From: Arcuatula senhousia
Taxonomy: Eukaryota; Mollusca; Bivalvia; Mytilida; Mytilidae
Assembly: GCA_963971305.1 (NCBI GenBank)
Contig: OZ020308.1
Coordinates: 35,803,275 to 35,867,274 of the forward strand
Reading direction: 5' to 3'
DNA: 64,000 nucleotides
The notes beneath the pieces are model-generated. The model was not told the DNA's origin, did not search any database, and worked only from the letters and a program-made list of their open reading frames with translations. Both the position numbers and the translations under genes were made by a program. Shown here in pieces: positions 1 to 11,390 of this stretch. Positions within the stretch are counted from its first letter, which is position 1. The number at the start of each line of letters is the position of its first letter.

Positions 1-1270
1 TTTAGTAATATATGTTTTGTTTTGATTTTCTAATTCATCTTCTAATTGGTGCTTTATCTAAAATTTTGATCTATATTTTATGATTCATTACAAATTAAAA
101 TATAAGGTATTAAGTTTATAATTATTTCATATACGGTGGCATTGTTTTGTTATTGTTTCTTTGTATATTGTTTGTTGACATAGATGTATAATAAAGATGT
201 ATAAAAATAAAATATTTTACTTTCCTTTATTCATAAACAATCAATCAATTTCTGATTAGATCAAGTCCTTCAATCCAATTATGCAATTAATTACTCCCAT
301 TAAACACTTATAATTTTATTACTCAATAGTCCATTTGCCAATTAATGTCGGATTTTTATTCCGTGATCGATTTAATTTTACCATTTACATTACCGTTATG
401 AAAAATCCCGTTGGTTTCCAAATGGATAGAAGTAGGACAAGCCTCGTGTTTTATCGTGTACGTCTTGGATAATTCACGTGAAAAATTTAAACAACTAACA
501 GAGATTTAAATGTTTTTGACACCATATTCTAATAATATATACCACCTCATTTCATACTCGGCTATCAAAATCATTCAAATATGCTTTGATTAGTGTATTC
601 AAAATATCAGAATTGCATTGGGAGCAAGTGATGTTCTATTCCTTGTCCGGTGGCTTGTTACCGACGGTAACAGTAAAATCCGGTAAAATATGACTAAGTA
701 CCCAAAATAATCAAAGTGAACAACAATTGGCAAATGCACTATTAGAAGCCATATGATAAGGGTCACAATTAGCAGATCACAATTAGCAAAGCCATACAAC
801 CATTTAATCCAATTACAATCATGAAATGTTATCTGTTAAAAACAGATTTATGACATTTGAAACTTATTCAAATTATGTAGAAAGAAAAAGGCCACATAAA
901 AGAGAATACATGTACCCAAAAATGAACTAATTTTACGATGACAAAAAGAGATCTTCATGACTGTGAATAGTAAAAAAGTGATATCCACCAATTAAATTAT
1001 ATTCATTTAGTTACCAGAATTAAAAAAAAAAGATAAACGACCAATCATTAAAAAAATATTTACATGAACAGATCTAAAAAATCTATTTGAAAAACTAATT
1101 CTATCTAACATAAATATTCACTTCCATCATAGACATACATAATCATACTTCTTTGTGTACGTCGCTGGTTTTCAATTTACCATTCATTACCCTTAAAATA
1201 CCAATAAAAATCGTAAGTTTAACACTTATTATTATTAAATTACTATCCAATGTTGCAATATTCATTTTTT
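1..1270. other. AT-rich intergenic sequence, no gene seen
   Basis: AT-rich single-copy-looking sequence with only short chance ORFs on both strands. I see no splice-site-bounded exon, RNA gene or terminal repeat here. Confidence 0.5.
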
Positions 1271-1271
1271 T

Positions 1272-1400
1272 TCGGTCGGTACCGAAGTGTCCAATACCTA
1301 GTACCGAACTGTCCAGTACCGAGTACCGAAATGTCTAAGCCAGGACCGAAGTGTCTAGGTACCGAGGTGACCAGGTACCGAAGTGTCCTGATACCGGAAC
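1272..1400. repeat. Degenerate GGTACCGAAGTGTCC minisatellite
   Basis: The 15-bp motif GGTACCGAAGTGTCC and close variants (AGTACCGAACTGTCC, GGACCGAAGTGTCT, GGTACCGAGGTGACC) recur about eight times in 130 bp. Copies are degenerate but in the same orientation. No coding role is apparent. Confidence 0.7.
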
Positions 1401-1429
1401 CAGCTACCAGCATCTACTGCTGAGACCCC

Positions 1430-1720
1430 TGACTTGGTATCTTTCAAGCGGGGGCTGTCATCTACTACTTTTTAGTCTGCTTAGGTCCGTATTGTAAGTA
1501 AGTCCTAATGAAGGTTAGAGCTGTGCCTGTTGGGTGTATGCCCAGGGGCCGCTTCGGTAGCCGGATTGGTCTAATCAGAAGGACCGACAACGCAATACGG
1601 AATTCACTCGTCCTTTCATTCTATCCTTTTTCTTCAGTTGAGCTATGCTAGCTACTCTTATCCTTATCAGTTCACAACTTTTATTTTCCTACTGCCGACG
1701 CCCCTGCCCTTTAGTTCCGA
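1430..1720 (+). repeat. Possible SINE-like dispersed repeat
   Basis: This block is more GC-rich than its surroundings. Around 1548-1580 it contains a tRNA-like stretch (gccgcttcggtagccggatt) that could be a degenerate A box. A related GGGGCCGCTTCGG piece recurs near 4281. No clear B box or 3' tail was found, so the call is weak. Confidence 0.3.
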
Positions 1721-2086
1721 AACATGATGGTCTATAAACATGATAAAGACAGTGTTTTGTACCCAGTAGAAATAGAAGAAGAACAATGCATAAATGTATT
1801 TGACTCTTCTAACTTAATTTTAAACTCAAAACTATCAAATCTTGACCATGTGATTGAAATATTTATAATGTTTACATAAAACTGTAAGCACGTTCTTCTG
1901 AGAAATGAAAGGGTATGAATAATTCCTGGGAACGAAACAACATAATTTCTGCTTATATTTTCCCAATCGGAACTACTCGGCTGGTTCCGCTACTCTCCAC
2001 ACATACATGATGGTGAGGTACGAGCCACCCGAGAAGTTCCGATTGTATATTTTCCCGCCATTTTCTTCCCCTATTCATTTCTGTTT

Positions 2087-2363
2087 GGCACGGACCATTT
2101 GATTTTCGGGGGGGGAGGCTGGGATTTTACCTTGAGCCGGGAATTTTTTTTTCCAGATTATTTTTTTCGCACACATATTAAGCAAGGAAATTTTGTTGGC
2201 AAGATTATTTTTTTTCAATTGGCAAGATTGAAACCAGATTATTTTTTTCAACCTAGGTGCTGACCAGATTATTTTATTTTACAAAAATCAGGGCCGGGAA
2301 TTTTTTTTTCAAAAAATCCCAGCCCCCCCCCCCAGAAAATCAAATGGTCCGTGCCTTATAAAT
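2087..2363. mobile_element. Foldback/MITE element with ~42-bp terminal inverted repeats
   Basis: The left end begins GGCACGGACCATTTGATTTT and continues into a run of eight G's and GGCTGGGATTTT. The right end is its reverse complement, finishing AAAATCAAATGGTCCGTGCC after a run of C's. The interior is short T-rich repeats of the type CCAGATTATTTTTTT. There is no ORF, so this is a short non-autonomous palindromic element. The superfamily is not recognised. Confidence 0.75.
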
Positions 2364-2423
2364 AACTGTATTTAGAAATTGTCATCTATTCCCTGCTACG
2401 GAACCACTTTTGAAGCGGGGGCA

Positions 2424-2475
2424 GTAGCGGATCCAGGGGGGTGTCACCCGGTGCACGTGACACCCCCCTGAGGTT
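2424..2475 (+). repeat. Transposon-end-like sequence (CAGTAGCGGATCCAGG type)
   Basis: The sequence starts CAGTAGCGGATCCAGGGGGG and contains a short palindrome (tgtcacccggtgcacgtgaca). Similar 'gcggatccag' ends occur at 51900-51950 and 52190-52366. I did not find a matching right end, so this may be a solitary transposon terminus. Confidence 0.4.
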
Positions 2476-2544
2476 CACAAGTATGGTTTTCTATATAAAT
2501 CGAACACACCAGTCTAGTTTGATATGGCTAGCTACATGTAAATT

Positions 2545-2680
2545 GCCAATCAATCAATCAATCAATCAATCATTTATTGGCCAATCATGGGCCCTCAAGG
2601 GGCAAATACAATACAACAAATATGATTTAAAGTTAGGACAATACAAAATGAACAAAGATAATAACATGTTCAATTGATAT
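2545..2680 (-). mobile_element. LINE 3'-tail remnant with (ATCA)n
   Basis: An (ATCA)n run at about 2549-2572 is followed by TTTATTGGCC and about 100 bp of unique sequence. Read on the minus strand this resembles a truncated non-LTR retrotransposon 3' end finishing in a simple repeat. The longer LINE at 25.2-27.1 kb ends the same way (TTTATTGGC next to an AAATC repeat). No coding sequence remains. Confidence 0.5.
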
Positions 2681-2689
2681 ATATATAAT

Positions 2690-4640
2690 TAGGCTCCTTG
2701 TACACAAGAGTAAAACTTTATGTAAAACATTTAGGGCATTTAGTAGCAACCAATTAAGTTATATTGCTTTCCTGCAGAAAGCTGCTCAGCTGATGGATAA
2801 TTTTATCATTTTCACAAGTGAAACACCAAAAAGTCTGTCGAAAGCAGAAAGGTTTATAAAGTTAGTGTTAAGGTTCATCTTTACACTTCGGAAAAAATGA
2901 CTGATATTTTACGTCTTTTTTCAGTCTATGTGGAGTTTTAACTATACATTCAATTGCTTAATAAGGCGTAGCAGCGTCTAGATAAATATCTTTTGCATAA
3001 AGTTTTGGTATTTTGTATCTTTACATTTGATCCGTTTTGCCGGGGCATTTTCTTTGCGTTTTTCAGTTCACCCAAATATAGCCAAATATCAACAATGCCC
3101 TGTCATTTGGCCTCCACATGCTAGGTAATTCCATTATTGGTGTTATTAAATCTACTCACAATCGGTTTTGTGGAAGGTTATTTGGGGGTAATTCATGCTT
3201 TATTTATGGTACAATTTGAACGGAAAGAAAATGAATAGAGAAAACAACAAAAGTAATCTTGTAATGATCGGCGATTTTTATATCTAGACGCTGCTACACT
3301 TTATTTTGCGTTTCTTTGTGTCACTTAAGTCGTACATAGACTAGAAAAATAGGTAAAAAATATACCATTTTATTCGAAGTGTAACCATGAACCTTAAATA
3401 TATTTACGGTATTGAATGGCATGTTAAATTGCCAAATAAACATGCTATAGGTTAATTACAATGCACGCGTACGCTTGTGACAACACTCTCTTTACCTTTT
3501 GTTAATTAAGTTCTTTTGATCGGAAATCATATTTAAGCCATGTTTCACTTGTATAAAACGCAATAAAAGTCGATATTTTTGTACAACCGTCATCCGTCAA
3601 TTAATGACCCTTTTACAAATTTCACCATGCAGGGACCGTCTTTCTGATTGTCAAAAACTCGTTCAGTTTCGGCTGTCAAATAGGCCTACAGCAGCACTAA
3701 GTCTTGTCGGTAAAAATCCACCAAAAAGCGCTCAGAAAGCTGACTGCGATGTGTGCACCAGGTTTCGAATGAGATAACTAGATGCATGTCATATTGAATA
3801 TGTAAAGTATTCGTCAGGCTATTATATGGAAAACCTGACGGCTATCCATAGTGGTGCACACGGGGAACATTCCTCGCACATTAAAGAACCCTGCTGCAGG
3901 ACTGCAAGTTTGGCTACATGTAATAGTAAGGACCCGTAGATATGTCACAGACTTCGTTTTTAAGGTACGGACTTGTAAACATTGCTTATATAAAGAATAT
4001 ACGTGAAAAATGCAGTAGAATCCAACTAAAATTGACGTTGAGTTTCACGACGTTCAGACGGATTTTTCAATGTACATGTTATTGGTAACGTCGTTTTAAA
4101 CGTAACGTGCCACCTTAATTAAAGACAAATGATTCTACCTGCATAAAGAGATCTATTATATTTGATTGCTTTATAAATACGTCTTTGCTTTTCCCATGCC
4201 CCTTTTCTATTTTGCCACTTTTAAAGCTTGGGTCGTGACAATCCAACACACAGTTTTACATTTTTTACGCTTGAGCTGAAAGGGGCCGCTTCGGAGGCTG
4301 CTCTTGTAACTGCATGAACTTCAATTATGTTCTAATAATAGACATATATTACCGACTTTACAAAAGTAAAATTCTGTTTTGTTTAGTACTAAGCATGTTA
4401 GTTAACAGGGGATATTACCATGTTAATAGAATGATTTTGTTTCTTAATCTTGAACTTTATGACTTTACGTCATTTGGTGACACCCCTCTGACAAAATCCT
4501 GACGGAATTGTACGATTTTGGTGAGAGGTTTAATAATGTCATAATATTCTAGCTGTTCTAAACTCGAAATAAAACTGGGACTCTATGCCCCTTTCCGTAT
4601 TTCCGTCATTTACTCAAAATTACACGACCTTGAGACGAAT
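2690..4640. other. Intergenic; dispersed-repeat pieces only
   Basis: No exon is supported. At 3680-3720 a segment (aataggc-ctacagcagcactaag-cttgtcggta) recurs in diverged form at 33380-33415. At 3767-3862 a GTGTGCACC/GGTGCACAC pair forms an inverted repeat spaced by about 75 bp. Both look like decayed dispersed elements. Confidence 0.4.
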
Positions 4641-5245
4641 TAAACATTTTTTACTAGTGATAGGGGTGTCTGTCCGTGTGTCCGTCCTTCTGTTACACCT
4701 TAGGATACCTACCACTTAAAACCATTTGGGGGGGCATAGCAAAACATGGATGTAGCCCGCATTGCACAACAATCGGGTACTCATCTCTTATCAGCAACTC
4801 CTCCTGAACCCCTTGGTGGAATTCATGAAACTTTCACACAGTCTTTCTGACATAATGTACATGTGCAACTCCTATTTTAAATTTAATTTAATGGATTTTT
4901 TAGGTTTCCTATTGCAAAACATGGACTTAACCATTACACTACAGGGGGGGGGGGGGCATCTCTTATTCGCAAATCCTCCTAAACCTCTAGGGGGTTTTCA
5001 TGAAACTTTCACACAATCTTTCTTGCATAATGAAGATATGCGCCTCCTATCTTAAAAATTGGATTTAATGGATTTTTGAGGTTTCCTATTGCAAAACATG
5101 GACTTAACCATTATACTAAAAGGGGGTACTCATCTCTTATCTGCAACTCTGTACACTCTCAATGGATTTTCATGAAATTTTCACACAATCTTGTAGATGT
5201 GCATGTTTTATTTTAAAATTTGATCTGATTGATTTTAGGGGTGCT
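4640..5245. mobile_element. Family E tandem-core element (~177-bp monomers)
   Basis: A CCGTGTGTCCGTCC-type GC-rich block at 4670-4690 is followed by about 2.7 monomers of roughly 177 bp. The monomers share 'attgcaaaacatggacttaac', 'catctcttat' and 'tcatgaaactttcacacaatc'. Oligo-G runs interrupt the copies. The order (CGTCC block, 'gaaactt' module, tandem core) matches families A-D in this window. No protein is encoded; the 97-aa ORF at 4762 is chance translation. Confidence 0.6.
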
Positions 5246-5399
5246 GTGGTATTTCTTTGTAAGCAACTGATCACAGTTTTTCTAGTTTTGCTTCTTAGAA
5301 TGAATTGGTATTAGTATCATCACAAGCAATTGTTTCATTGTGAACTGTTTGTTTTGGAAAGTTTGCATGGCAATATACATAAAATGTTGCAATTAAGTG

Positions 5400-5960
5400 A
5401 GGTGAAATGGAATAGTCTGCAGAGCAATAAACATCAAGTGAGACATTCCGCTATATGTTACTAAATGGACCAGTCTATTATATTATCAGTGGGGTTCCAT
5501 CAGGCTAATACACATTAAACGGAACAGTCCACAACTTACCAATTATAAATAGAATGGAACAATCCACAATCTGGCCTGAACATTTGTTATGAAACAGTTC
5601 ACTTCATGTTAAACACGTGAAATCACAAGTGATTAGTTTTTTTTATGAACTCTTCAGACAGTTAACTACTAGTGAGTAGTGTTTGATTTAAGTTCAAAAT
5701 GCAATTAAAGTTTTCATTACTTGTGAGTAGTAAGCAAGGCTATTTACAAATCAGTTCATATGGTCCACTATAGGTGAGTAGAAATCGACAACTACTCATA
5801 AAACAGTTCACAGCAGATAAACTTCTCACTTTTCTAAGTAAGTAGTCATGACTCGAGCTTTACTCACATATGGGAACATTCCATTGGCATAGCCAATACA
5901 CATAAAATGGACTAGCCTGTTCTATAGCAAATACACATGGAATGGAACAATCCACTTTCA
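5400..5960. repeat. Degenerate AATGGAACAATCCAC repeat field
   Basis: Variants of 'aatggaacaatccac' and 'acacataaa(a)tgga' recur about eight times at irregular spacing, in both direct and near-palindromic form. A second set of 'gtgagtagt' motifs lies between 5660 and 5850. This looks like a decayed tandem array. No gene is visible. Confidence 0.45.
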
Positions 5961-6616
5961 AAGCATTAAAACTCACCTGGTCCTTAAGCCATAAGGGTCT
6001 TCTATGAGGGGTCATCTGACAACTTCTAGACTACCCAACGAATACTTTTGTAGAGCTTAATGAGCTGAAGGTTAAAGCAACAACAGCTTTTCTCTTCATT
6101 CTTTATAGCAAAAATATGAAAAAACACTATTTTGACCTTTAAAGGGTCATAACCCCTATAGAGATTATCTGACAACCTCGACCCTATGGATACTTTTGTA
6201 GAGCTTAATGAGCTAAAGGTTTAAGCAAGCAACAGCTTTTCTTCACCTGCAATAGTTTTTATTTTATAGGGCAAAAACATGGGAAAACGCTAATTTTGAC
6301 TTTTTGAGGGTCATAACATAAGGGGTTATCTGACAACTTGGACCCAATCAAGGAGACTTTTGTAGAGCTTAATGAGTTGAAGGTTTAAGCAAGAATTACA
6401 GCTTTCCTCATTCTGTAAAAGTTTTTGTTCTACAGCAAAAACATGAAAAAACGCTATTTTTCACCTTTAAAGGACCCCATATAGAGTCATCTGACAGCTT
6501 CGACCCAATGAAGACTTTTGTAGAGCTTAATGAGCTGAAGGTTTAAGCAAGCAACATCCGTTCTATATGCAATAGTTTTCATTCTATGGGGCAAAAAAAA
6601 AAACAATAAAAAACAA

Positions 6617-7367
6617 GAGTTTTAACACAAAAGTATGTCTCGCCTGCCGGCACCATCAGAAATAATTATTCTTTTTAACTTCCACTATATTATAAATTAA
6701 CATGGATTTTCAGTTTCTGAGATCAAAAGATGCTTATAGAACTTAAACATTGCTAATATATGCAATTAAAATAATCAGTCACTAAACCAGACAATCAAGG
6801 TCAAGGTCAAAAGATGGGGATGCAACTGTGCTAAGCCACTACTGGGGCAAATGCATACCAAGTTTCATTAACTTAGGACCTATAGTTCTTGAGATATGGA
6901 GGTGCTCGCAAAACTTTTCCATTGCTATTATATGTATTGACAATTTTCAAAGTCACTCAACCGGAAAATCAAGGTCAAGGTCAAAAGATGGGGGATGCAA
7001 CTGTGCTAAGCTACTACTGGAGCATATGCATACCAAGTTTCATCAACCCAGGACCTATAGCTCTTGAGATATGGAGGTGCTCACAAAACTTTTCCATTGC
7101 TATTATATATACATGTATTGAAAATTGTCAAAGTCACTCAAGGTCAAAAGATGGGGGATCAAACGAAAAATCAAGATCAAGGTCAAAAGATGGGGATGCA
7201 ACTGTGCTAAGCTTCTACTGGGGCATATGCATACCAAGTTTCATCAACCTAGGACTTATAGTTCTTAAGATATAGAGGTGCTCATAAAACTTTTCCAAAA
7301 AGTTAACGCAGCCGCCGCCGCCGGTAAAGTAACATCTATGTTCGCTCTGCTTCGCAGGCGAGACTAA
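6617..7367 (+). mobile_element. Family B element nested in family A
   Basis: It is bounded by AACAAGAGTTTT on the left and GCAGGCGAGAC on the right. It holds about three units with 'tcaaggtcaaaagatgggg', 'caactgtgctaagc' and 'cataccaagtttcatcaac', then a GCCGCCGCC block. Family A monomer sequence is interrupted inside an A-run on the left and resumes as 'aaaacgctatt' on the right. No target duplication is evident. Confidence 0.65.
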
Positions 7368-7445
7368 AACGCTATTCTTTACCTTTAAAGAACCATTACA
7401 CTAATAAGGGGTCATCTGACAGCTTCGACCCAATGAAGACTTTTG

Positions 7446-7495
7446 TAGAGCCATGGAAGTATCAAATTGACAATTTAATACTTCTATGGTAGAGC
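7446..7495. mobile_element. 38-bp near-perfect hairpin insertion with target duplication
   Basis: Inside a family A monomer, TAGAGC is present at both 7446-7451 and 7490-7495. Between them lies a near-loopless palindrome, CCATGGAAGTATCAAATTG against CAATTTAATACTTCTATGG. Other monomers read straight through ('tttgtagagcttaa') without it. This reads as a tiny foldback insertion with a 5-6 bp target duplication. Confidence 0.6.
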
Positions 7496-9084
7496 TTAAT
7501 CAGCTGAAGGTTTAAGCAAGCAACAGCTTTTCTTTATTTGCAACAGTTTTCATTCCATAGAACAAAAACATGAAACAATAGGCTCCCAGGAGCCTGAATC
7601 TCTCACCTGACTTAAATGCTTTTTTTGACATTGAAAGGACTATAAGTTTAATAAGGGTTCATCTGACAATATTGATTAACTTGATGCATTTAAGTGTAGA
7701 GTTCAATTAATCGAAAATTTTAGCAATCAAAAGCTAATTATTTTTTCAACAGTTTGCCAGCTAGGCATAATAAGGTTAATTAGACATTTAAGGTACCATA
7801 ACTTCTATAAAGGGTCAAAACTTCCATCATATTGAACTTTTGTAGGGCTTAACTAACTAAACAGTATTGTAACTTAAGTTTTTCTCTAGCTTAAACCGTT
7901 TGCAATACAATGGGGAAAGGTTGTGAAAATGGACAAGTGTGACGCTCTAAGGGGAATAACTCCTAAAAGTATGGGTCCTACAACTTTGACCCTATTACAG
8001 ATTTTGTAGATCTTCATGCGCTTTACAACATGCAATTTAAATTTCTCAAATATCTTTAATACTTTTCTGAGATTGAGCTTAATAAGTACAAAATTTGAAA
8101 AAATATCAAGAAAAGGGGCAACAACTCCTACATGGGTGATTAGATCTTCTTCAAAGTTTCAGGGCAGGTAGATCTTGAGGTGTTGAACACTTCTGCTTCC
8201 CATAAGAATTTTGATATCTGTGACCATTTTTGAGTTATTTGCAACAAAAATGCAATTTACCCCTATGTTCTATTTTTAGCCATGGCGGCCATGTTTTCTT
8301 ACAAATCAAAAATCAAAACGATATATTTGTAGCACTCATGCCAAGGAACAACAATATTAAGTTTGTTTACAATTAAACTTATGGTGTTAGAGGAGTTAAC
8401 TATTTTAATACAATGAAAAAGGACTGCAAAATGGTCAATTTTGACGTTCTAATGGGAAAAACTCCTAAATTGAATGAACCTACAACTTCAACCCAGTTCG
8501 GATTTTGTAGATCTTGATGTGCTGAACAACATGCAATTTAAATTAATCAAATATCTTTTAAAGTTTTCAAGATATTGAGCTTAAAGGGTATATATTTACC
8601 CGGTACAAACCAAAAACAGTAGTTTGACCCCCCTGGTCTATTTTTAGCAATGACAGCCATGTTTTTTTGACGAATCAAAAATCGAAACGCAAGTTTTGTG
8701 CAGGACACTCAAGGTGCAATCATACCAAGTTTCATTAAATTCTGTTCAGTAGTTTCAGAAGATTTTTGAAAAATGTTAACACAACCACGACAGACGCCAA
8801 GTGATAGCAATAGCTCACATGGACCTAAAAAGGACAAAAACTACTTGGACAGGGCACATAGATTTTGAGGTGCTGATCACTTTTACCCTGCCAGAATTTT
8901 GATATCTGTGACTTTTTTGGGGGAGTTAATGGCAAAGGAATACAATTTACGCATACATTCATGGTGGACACATTTACTGACCGACAAAAAATCCCCACAT
9001 CAGTTCTACAGAGGAATCAATATTTGAAGGAAAAAAAAACATTACAGATAACAGATGGATAATGCATGCCAACTGGTCCTTGAG

Positions 9085-11130
9085 CAAACAAGAGTTGAAA
9101 CTAAAGTATGTCTTGCCTGTCAGCACCATCACAGAACTCTTTGAAGGTCTAGCTGGGCCTTCAGAAATGTTAAGGTCAAGGTCATGTGACAGGTGACAGA
9201 ATTCCATTAAACCATCACAAAGACTCATGGGAATGTCTGTAATGTTCTAGATACCATATTTGAGAAACAATGAAAAAAGACTGACATTTACAATGTCATT
9301 CAACCATGAAAATGGGGTCAAGGTCACATTACATGGTGACGTCAGTTGTGTATACCATAATCCAAAGGGTTTGTTTACCAAATATCAGATGCCTAGCTAT
9401 AATATTATACTTTCCACTTAAGTAATTTTCCATAAAAGTTTTAATTGTCCCAAAAATTATCGAAGTCCACAGAACCACTGAACCATAAAAGTTGTGTCAA
9501 GGTCACAGGAGATGGTGTCAGTTGCATAGACCTTAGCTCCGGGTGTCTGTATACCAGATATCAGATGCCTAGCTATAATACTTTTCCCTTAATTCATTTT
9601 CCACAACAGTCTTACAAAGAGGTTTTTTGACCCTAAAAATCATCTAAGTTCACAGAGTCACCGAACCATGAAAATGGGGTCAGGATCAAATAGCATGGCA
9701 CCAGTGGAGTAAGGAGCCAGTTGCATAGACCATAACCCCAACTGTCTGTATACCAAATATCAGTTGTCTAGCTATTATACTTTTCACTAAATTCATTTTC
9801 CACAAAAGTCTTACAAAGAGGTTTTTTTACCCTAAAAATCATCTGAGTCCACAGAGTCACTGTACCATGAAATTGGGGTCATGGTCAAATGGCATGGGGC
9901 AAGTTGCATAGACCATAACCCCAACTGTCTGTATACCAAATGTCAGTTGTCAAGCTATTATACTTTTCAATAAATTCATTTTCCACAAAAGTCTTACAAA
10001 AAGGTATTTTGGCCCCAAGAACATCTAAATTCACAGAGTCACTGAACCATGAAATTGGGGTCAAGGTCAAACAGCATGTACCCAGTTGCGTAGAAAATAA
10101 CCCCAAATGTCTGTATACCAAACATCAGATGCCTAGCTATTATACTTTTCTTGTAATTCATTTTCCACAAAGTCTTACAAACAAGAGGCTCCCAGGAGCC
10201 TAAATTGCTCACCTGGTCTTGATGCCGACCCTATATTTTGTAGAGCTAAATGAGCTGAACATTTAAGCAAGCAACAGTTTTTTCTTTATCTACTATAGTT
10301 TTCATTCTATATGCCAAAAACACAAAAAACTGTTATTTTAGGGGCCCTAACCCCTATAAGGGGTCACCTGACAACATCAACCCTATGGAGACTTTTGAAG
10401 AGCTTTATACGCTGAACATTTAAGCAAGCAACAGCTTTTCTCTATCTGCAATAGTTTTATTTCTATAGGCCAAAAACATGAAAAAACATCATTTTAGGGG
10501 CCGTAACCCCTATAAGGGGTCATCTGACAACTTTGACCCTATGGAGACTTTTGTAGAGCTAAATGAACTGAACATTTAAGCAAGCAACAGCTTTTCTCTA
10601 TCTGCAATAGTTTTCATACTATAGAGCAAAAACATGAAAAAACGCTATTTTTCACCTTTAAGGGGCTGTAACCCCTATAAGGGGTCATCTGACAACTTGG
10701 ACCAAATGGAGACTTTTGTAGAGCTTTTAATGCTGAAGCAGTAGGGGGGCATCAGATTTCATCTATCTCTTATACTTTTTGATTTACAAGCCAAAAACAG
10801 TAGTCTGACCCCCCTGGTCTATTTTTAGCAACGGCGGCCATGTTTTTCGACAAATCAAAAATCCCCACATCAGTTCTGTGAAGGATACCCTAAGGTACCA
10901 TCAGACCAAATTTGGTTTGAACCTGTTCAGCCGTTTCAGAGGAGAAGAAGTTTGAAGAAAAGTTAACGACGACGACGACGGACGACGACGGACTACGACG
11001 ACGGACGCCAAGTGATGGCAATAGCTCACATGGCCTTTGGCCAGGTGAGCTAAAAAGTTTGCCGCCACCGCCACCGCCGGAAAGTAATCAATATGTCTCG
11101 CCTTCACCGACTAAAGTTGCAGGCGATACA
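9085..11130 (+). mobile_element. Family B element carrying a nested family A copy
   Basis: It starts AACAAGAGTTGAAAC at about 9086. It contains roughly 180-bp monomers sharing 'ctgtctgtataccaaatatc', 'gcctagctattatactttt', 'cttacaaa(a)aggttttt' and 'accatgaaattggggtcaagg'. It ends near 11128 in a CCGCCACCGCCACCGCCGG block and a degraded GTCTCGCC/GGCGATAC hairpin. A family A element interrupts the last monomer at about 10181-11057. The interspersed short ORFs are repeat translation. Confidence 0.7.
10181..11057 (+). mobile_element. Complete family A element nested in family B
   Basis: The left end is AACAAGAGGCTCCCAGGAGC, containing a palindrome. About four ~160-bp monomers follow, then a 'tctatttttagcaacggcggccatg' module, a (GAC)n GACGACGACG block, and a terminal hairpin AGCTCACATGGCC-ttt-GGCCAGGTGAGCT followed by AAAAA. 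Removing it joins 'cttacaaa' to 'aaagttt'. The intact family B copy at 60.5 kb reads cttacaaaaaagttt (minus strand) at the same place, so the insertion sits in an A-run with no target duplication. Confidence 0.75.
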
Positions 11131-11390
11131 AAAACTATTCCAGGACAAAACTAAACACAACATCTCAAATTTACCACTACAACACTAAATCATATAGATA
11201 AAGGCTTAGAAGAATAGTGTGGTTTCATTATTTTTTGTAGGGTATCAATTTTCATGATTTTTCTGGATGGACTTGACCCAGGACTATCCTTTTTCATTAA
11301 GCCACGAAAATTGGTACCCAGTAAAATAAATGAATCAACAGTATTATTTTCCCAACAGGGTTAGTAGGACATAAAAAACATTGTCTAAAA

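Larger units (their letters stand above)
5966..9080 (+). mobile_element. Family A tandem-core element(s), interrupted by nested family B
   Basis: The segment starts at an 'actcacctggtc' end and contains ~160-bp monomers carrying 'ggggtcatctgacaacttcgaccc', 'acttttgtagagcttaatgagctgaa' and 'aagcaagcaacagcttttc'. A family B copy interrupts it at about 6617-7367. A second family A start (aggctcccaggagcct) occurs at 7578 and runs to a degenerate hairpin end near 8828, after which more A-type sequence follows to about 9080. At least two A elements are therefore stacked. The ORFs here are chance reading frames of the repeats. Confidence 0.7.

Noticed and set aside
6828..7275. Two overlapping ORFs of 79 and 128 aa
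   Set aside because: They are translations of family B monomers with repeated phrases, in overlapping frames.
4640..11130. Regularly spaced repeats considered as a CRISPR-like array
   Set aside because: Monomers are contiguous 160-180-bp units without short repeat/unique spacer alternation, in an animal genome.
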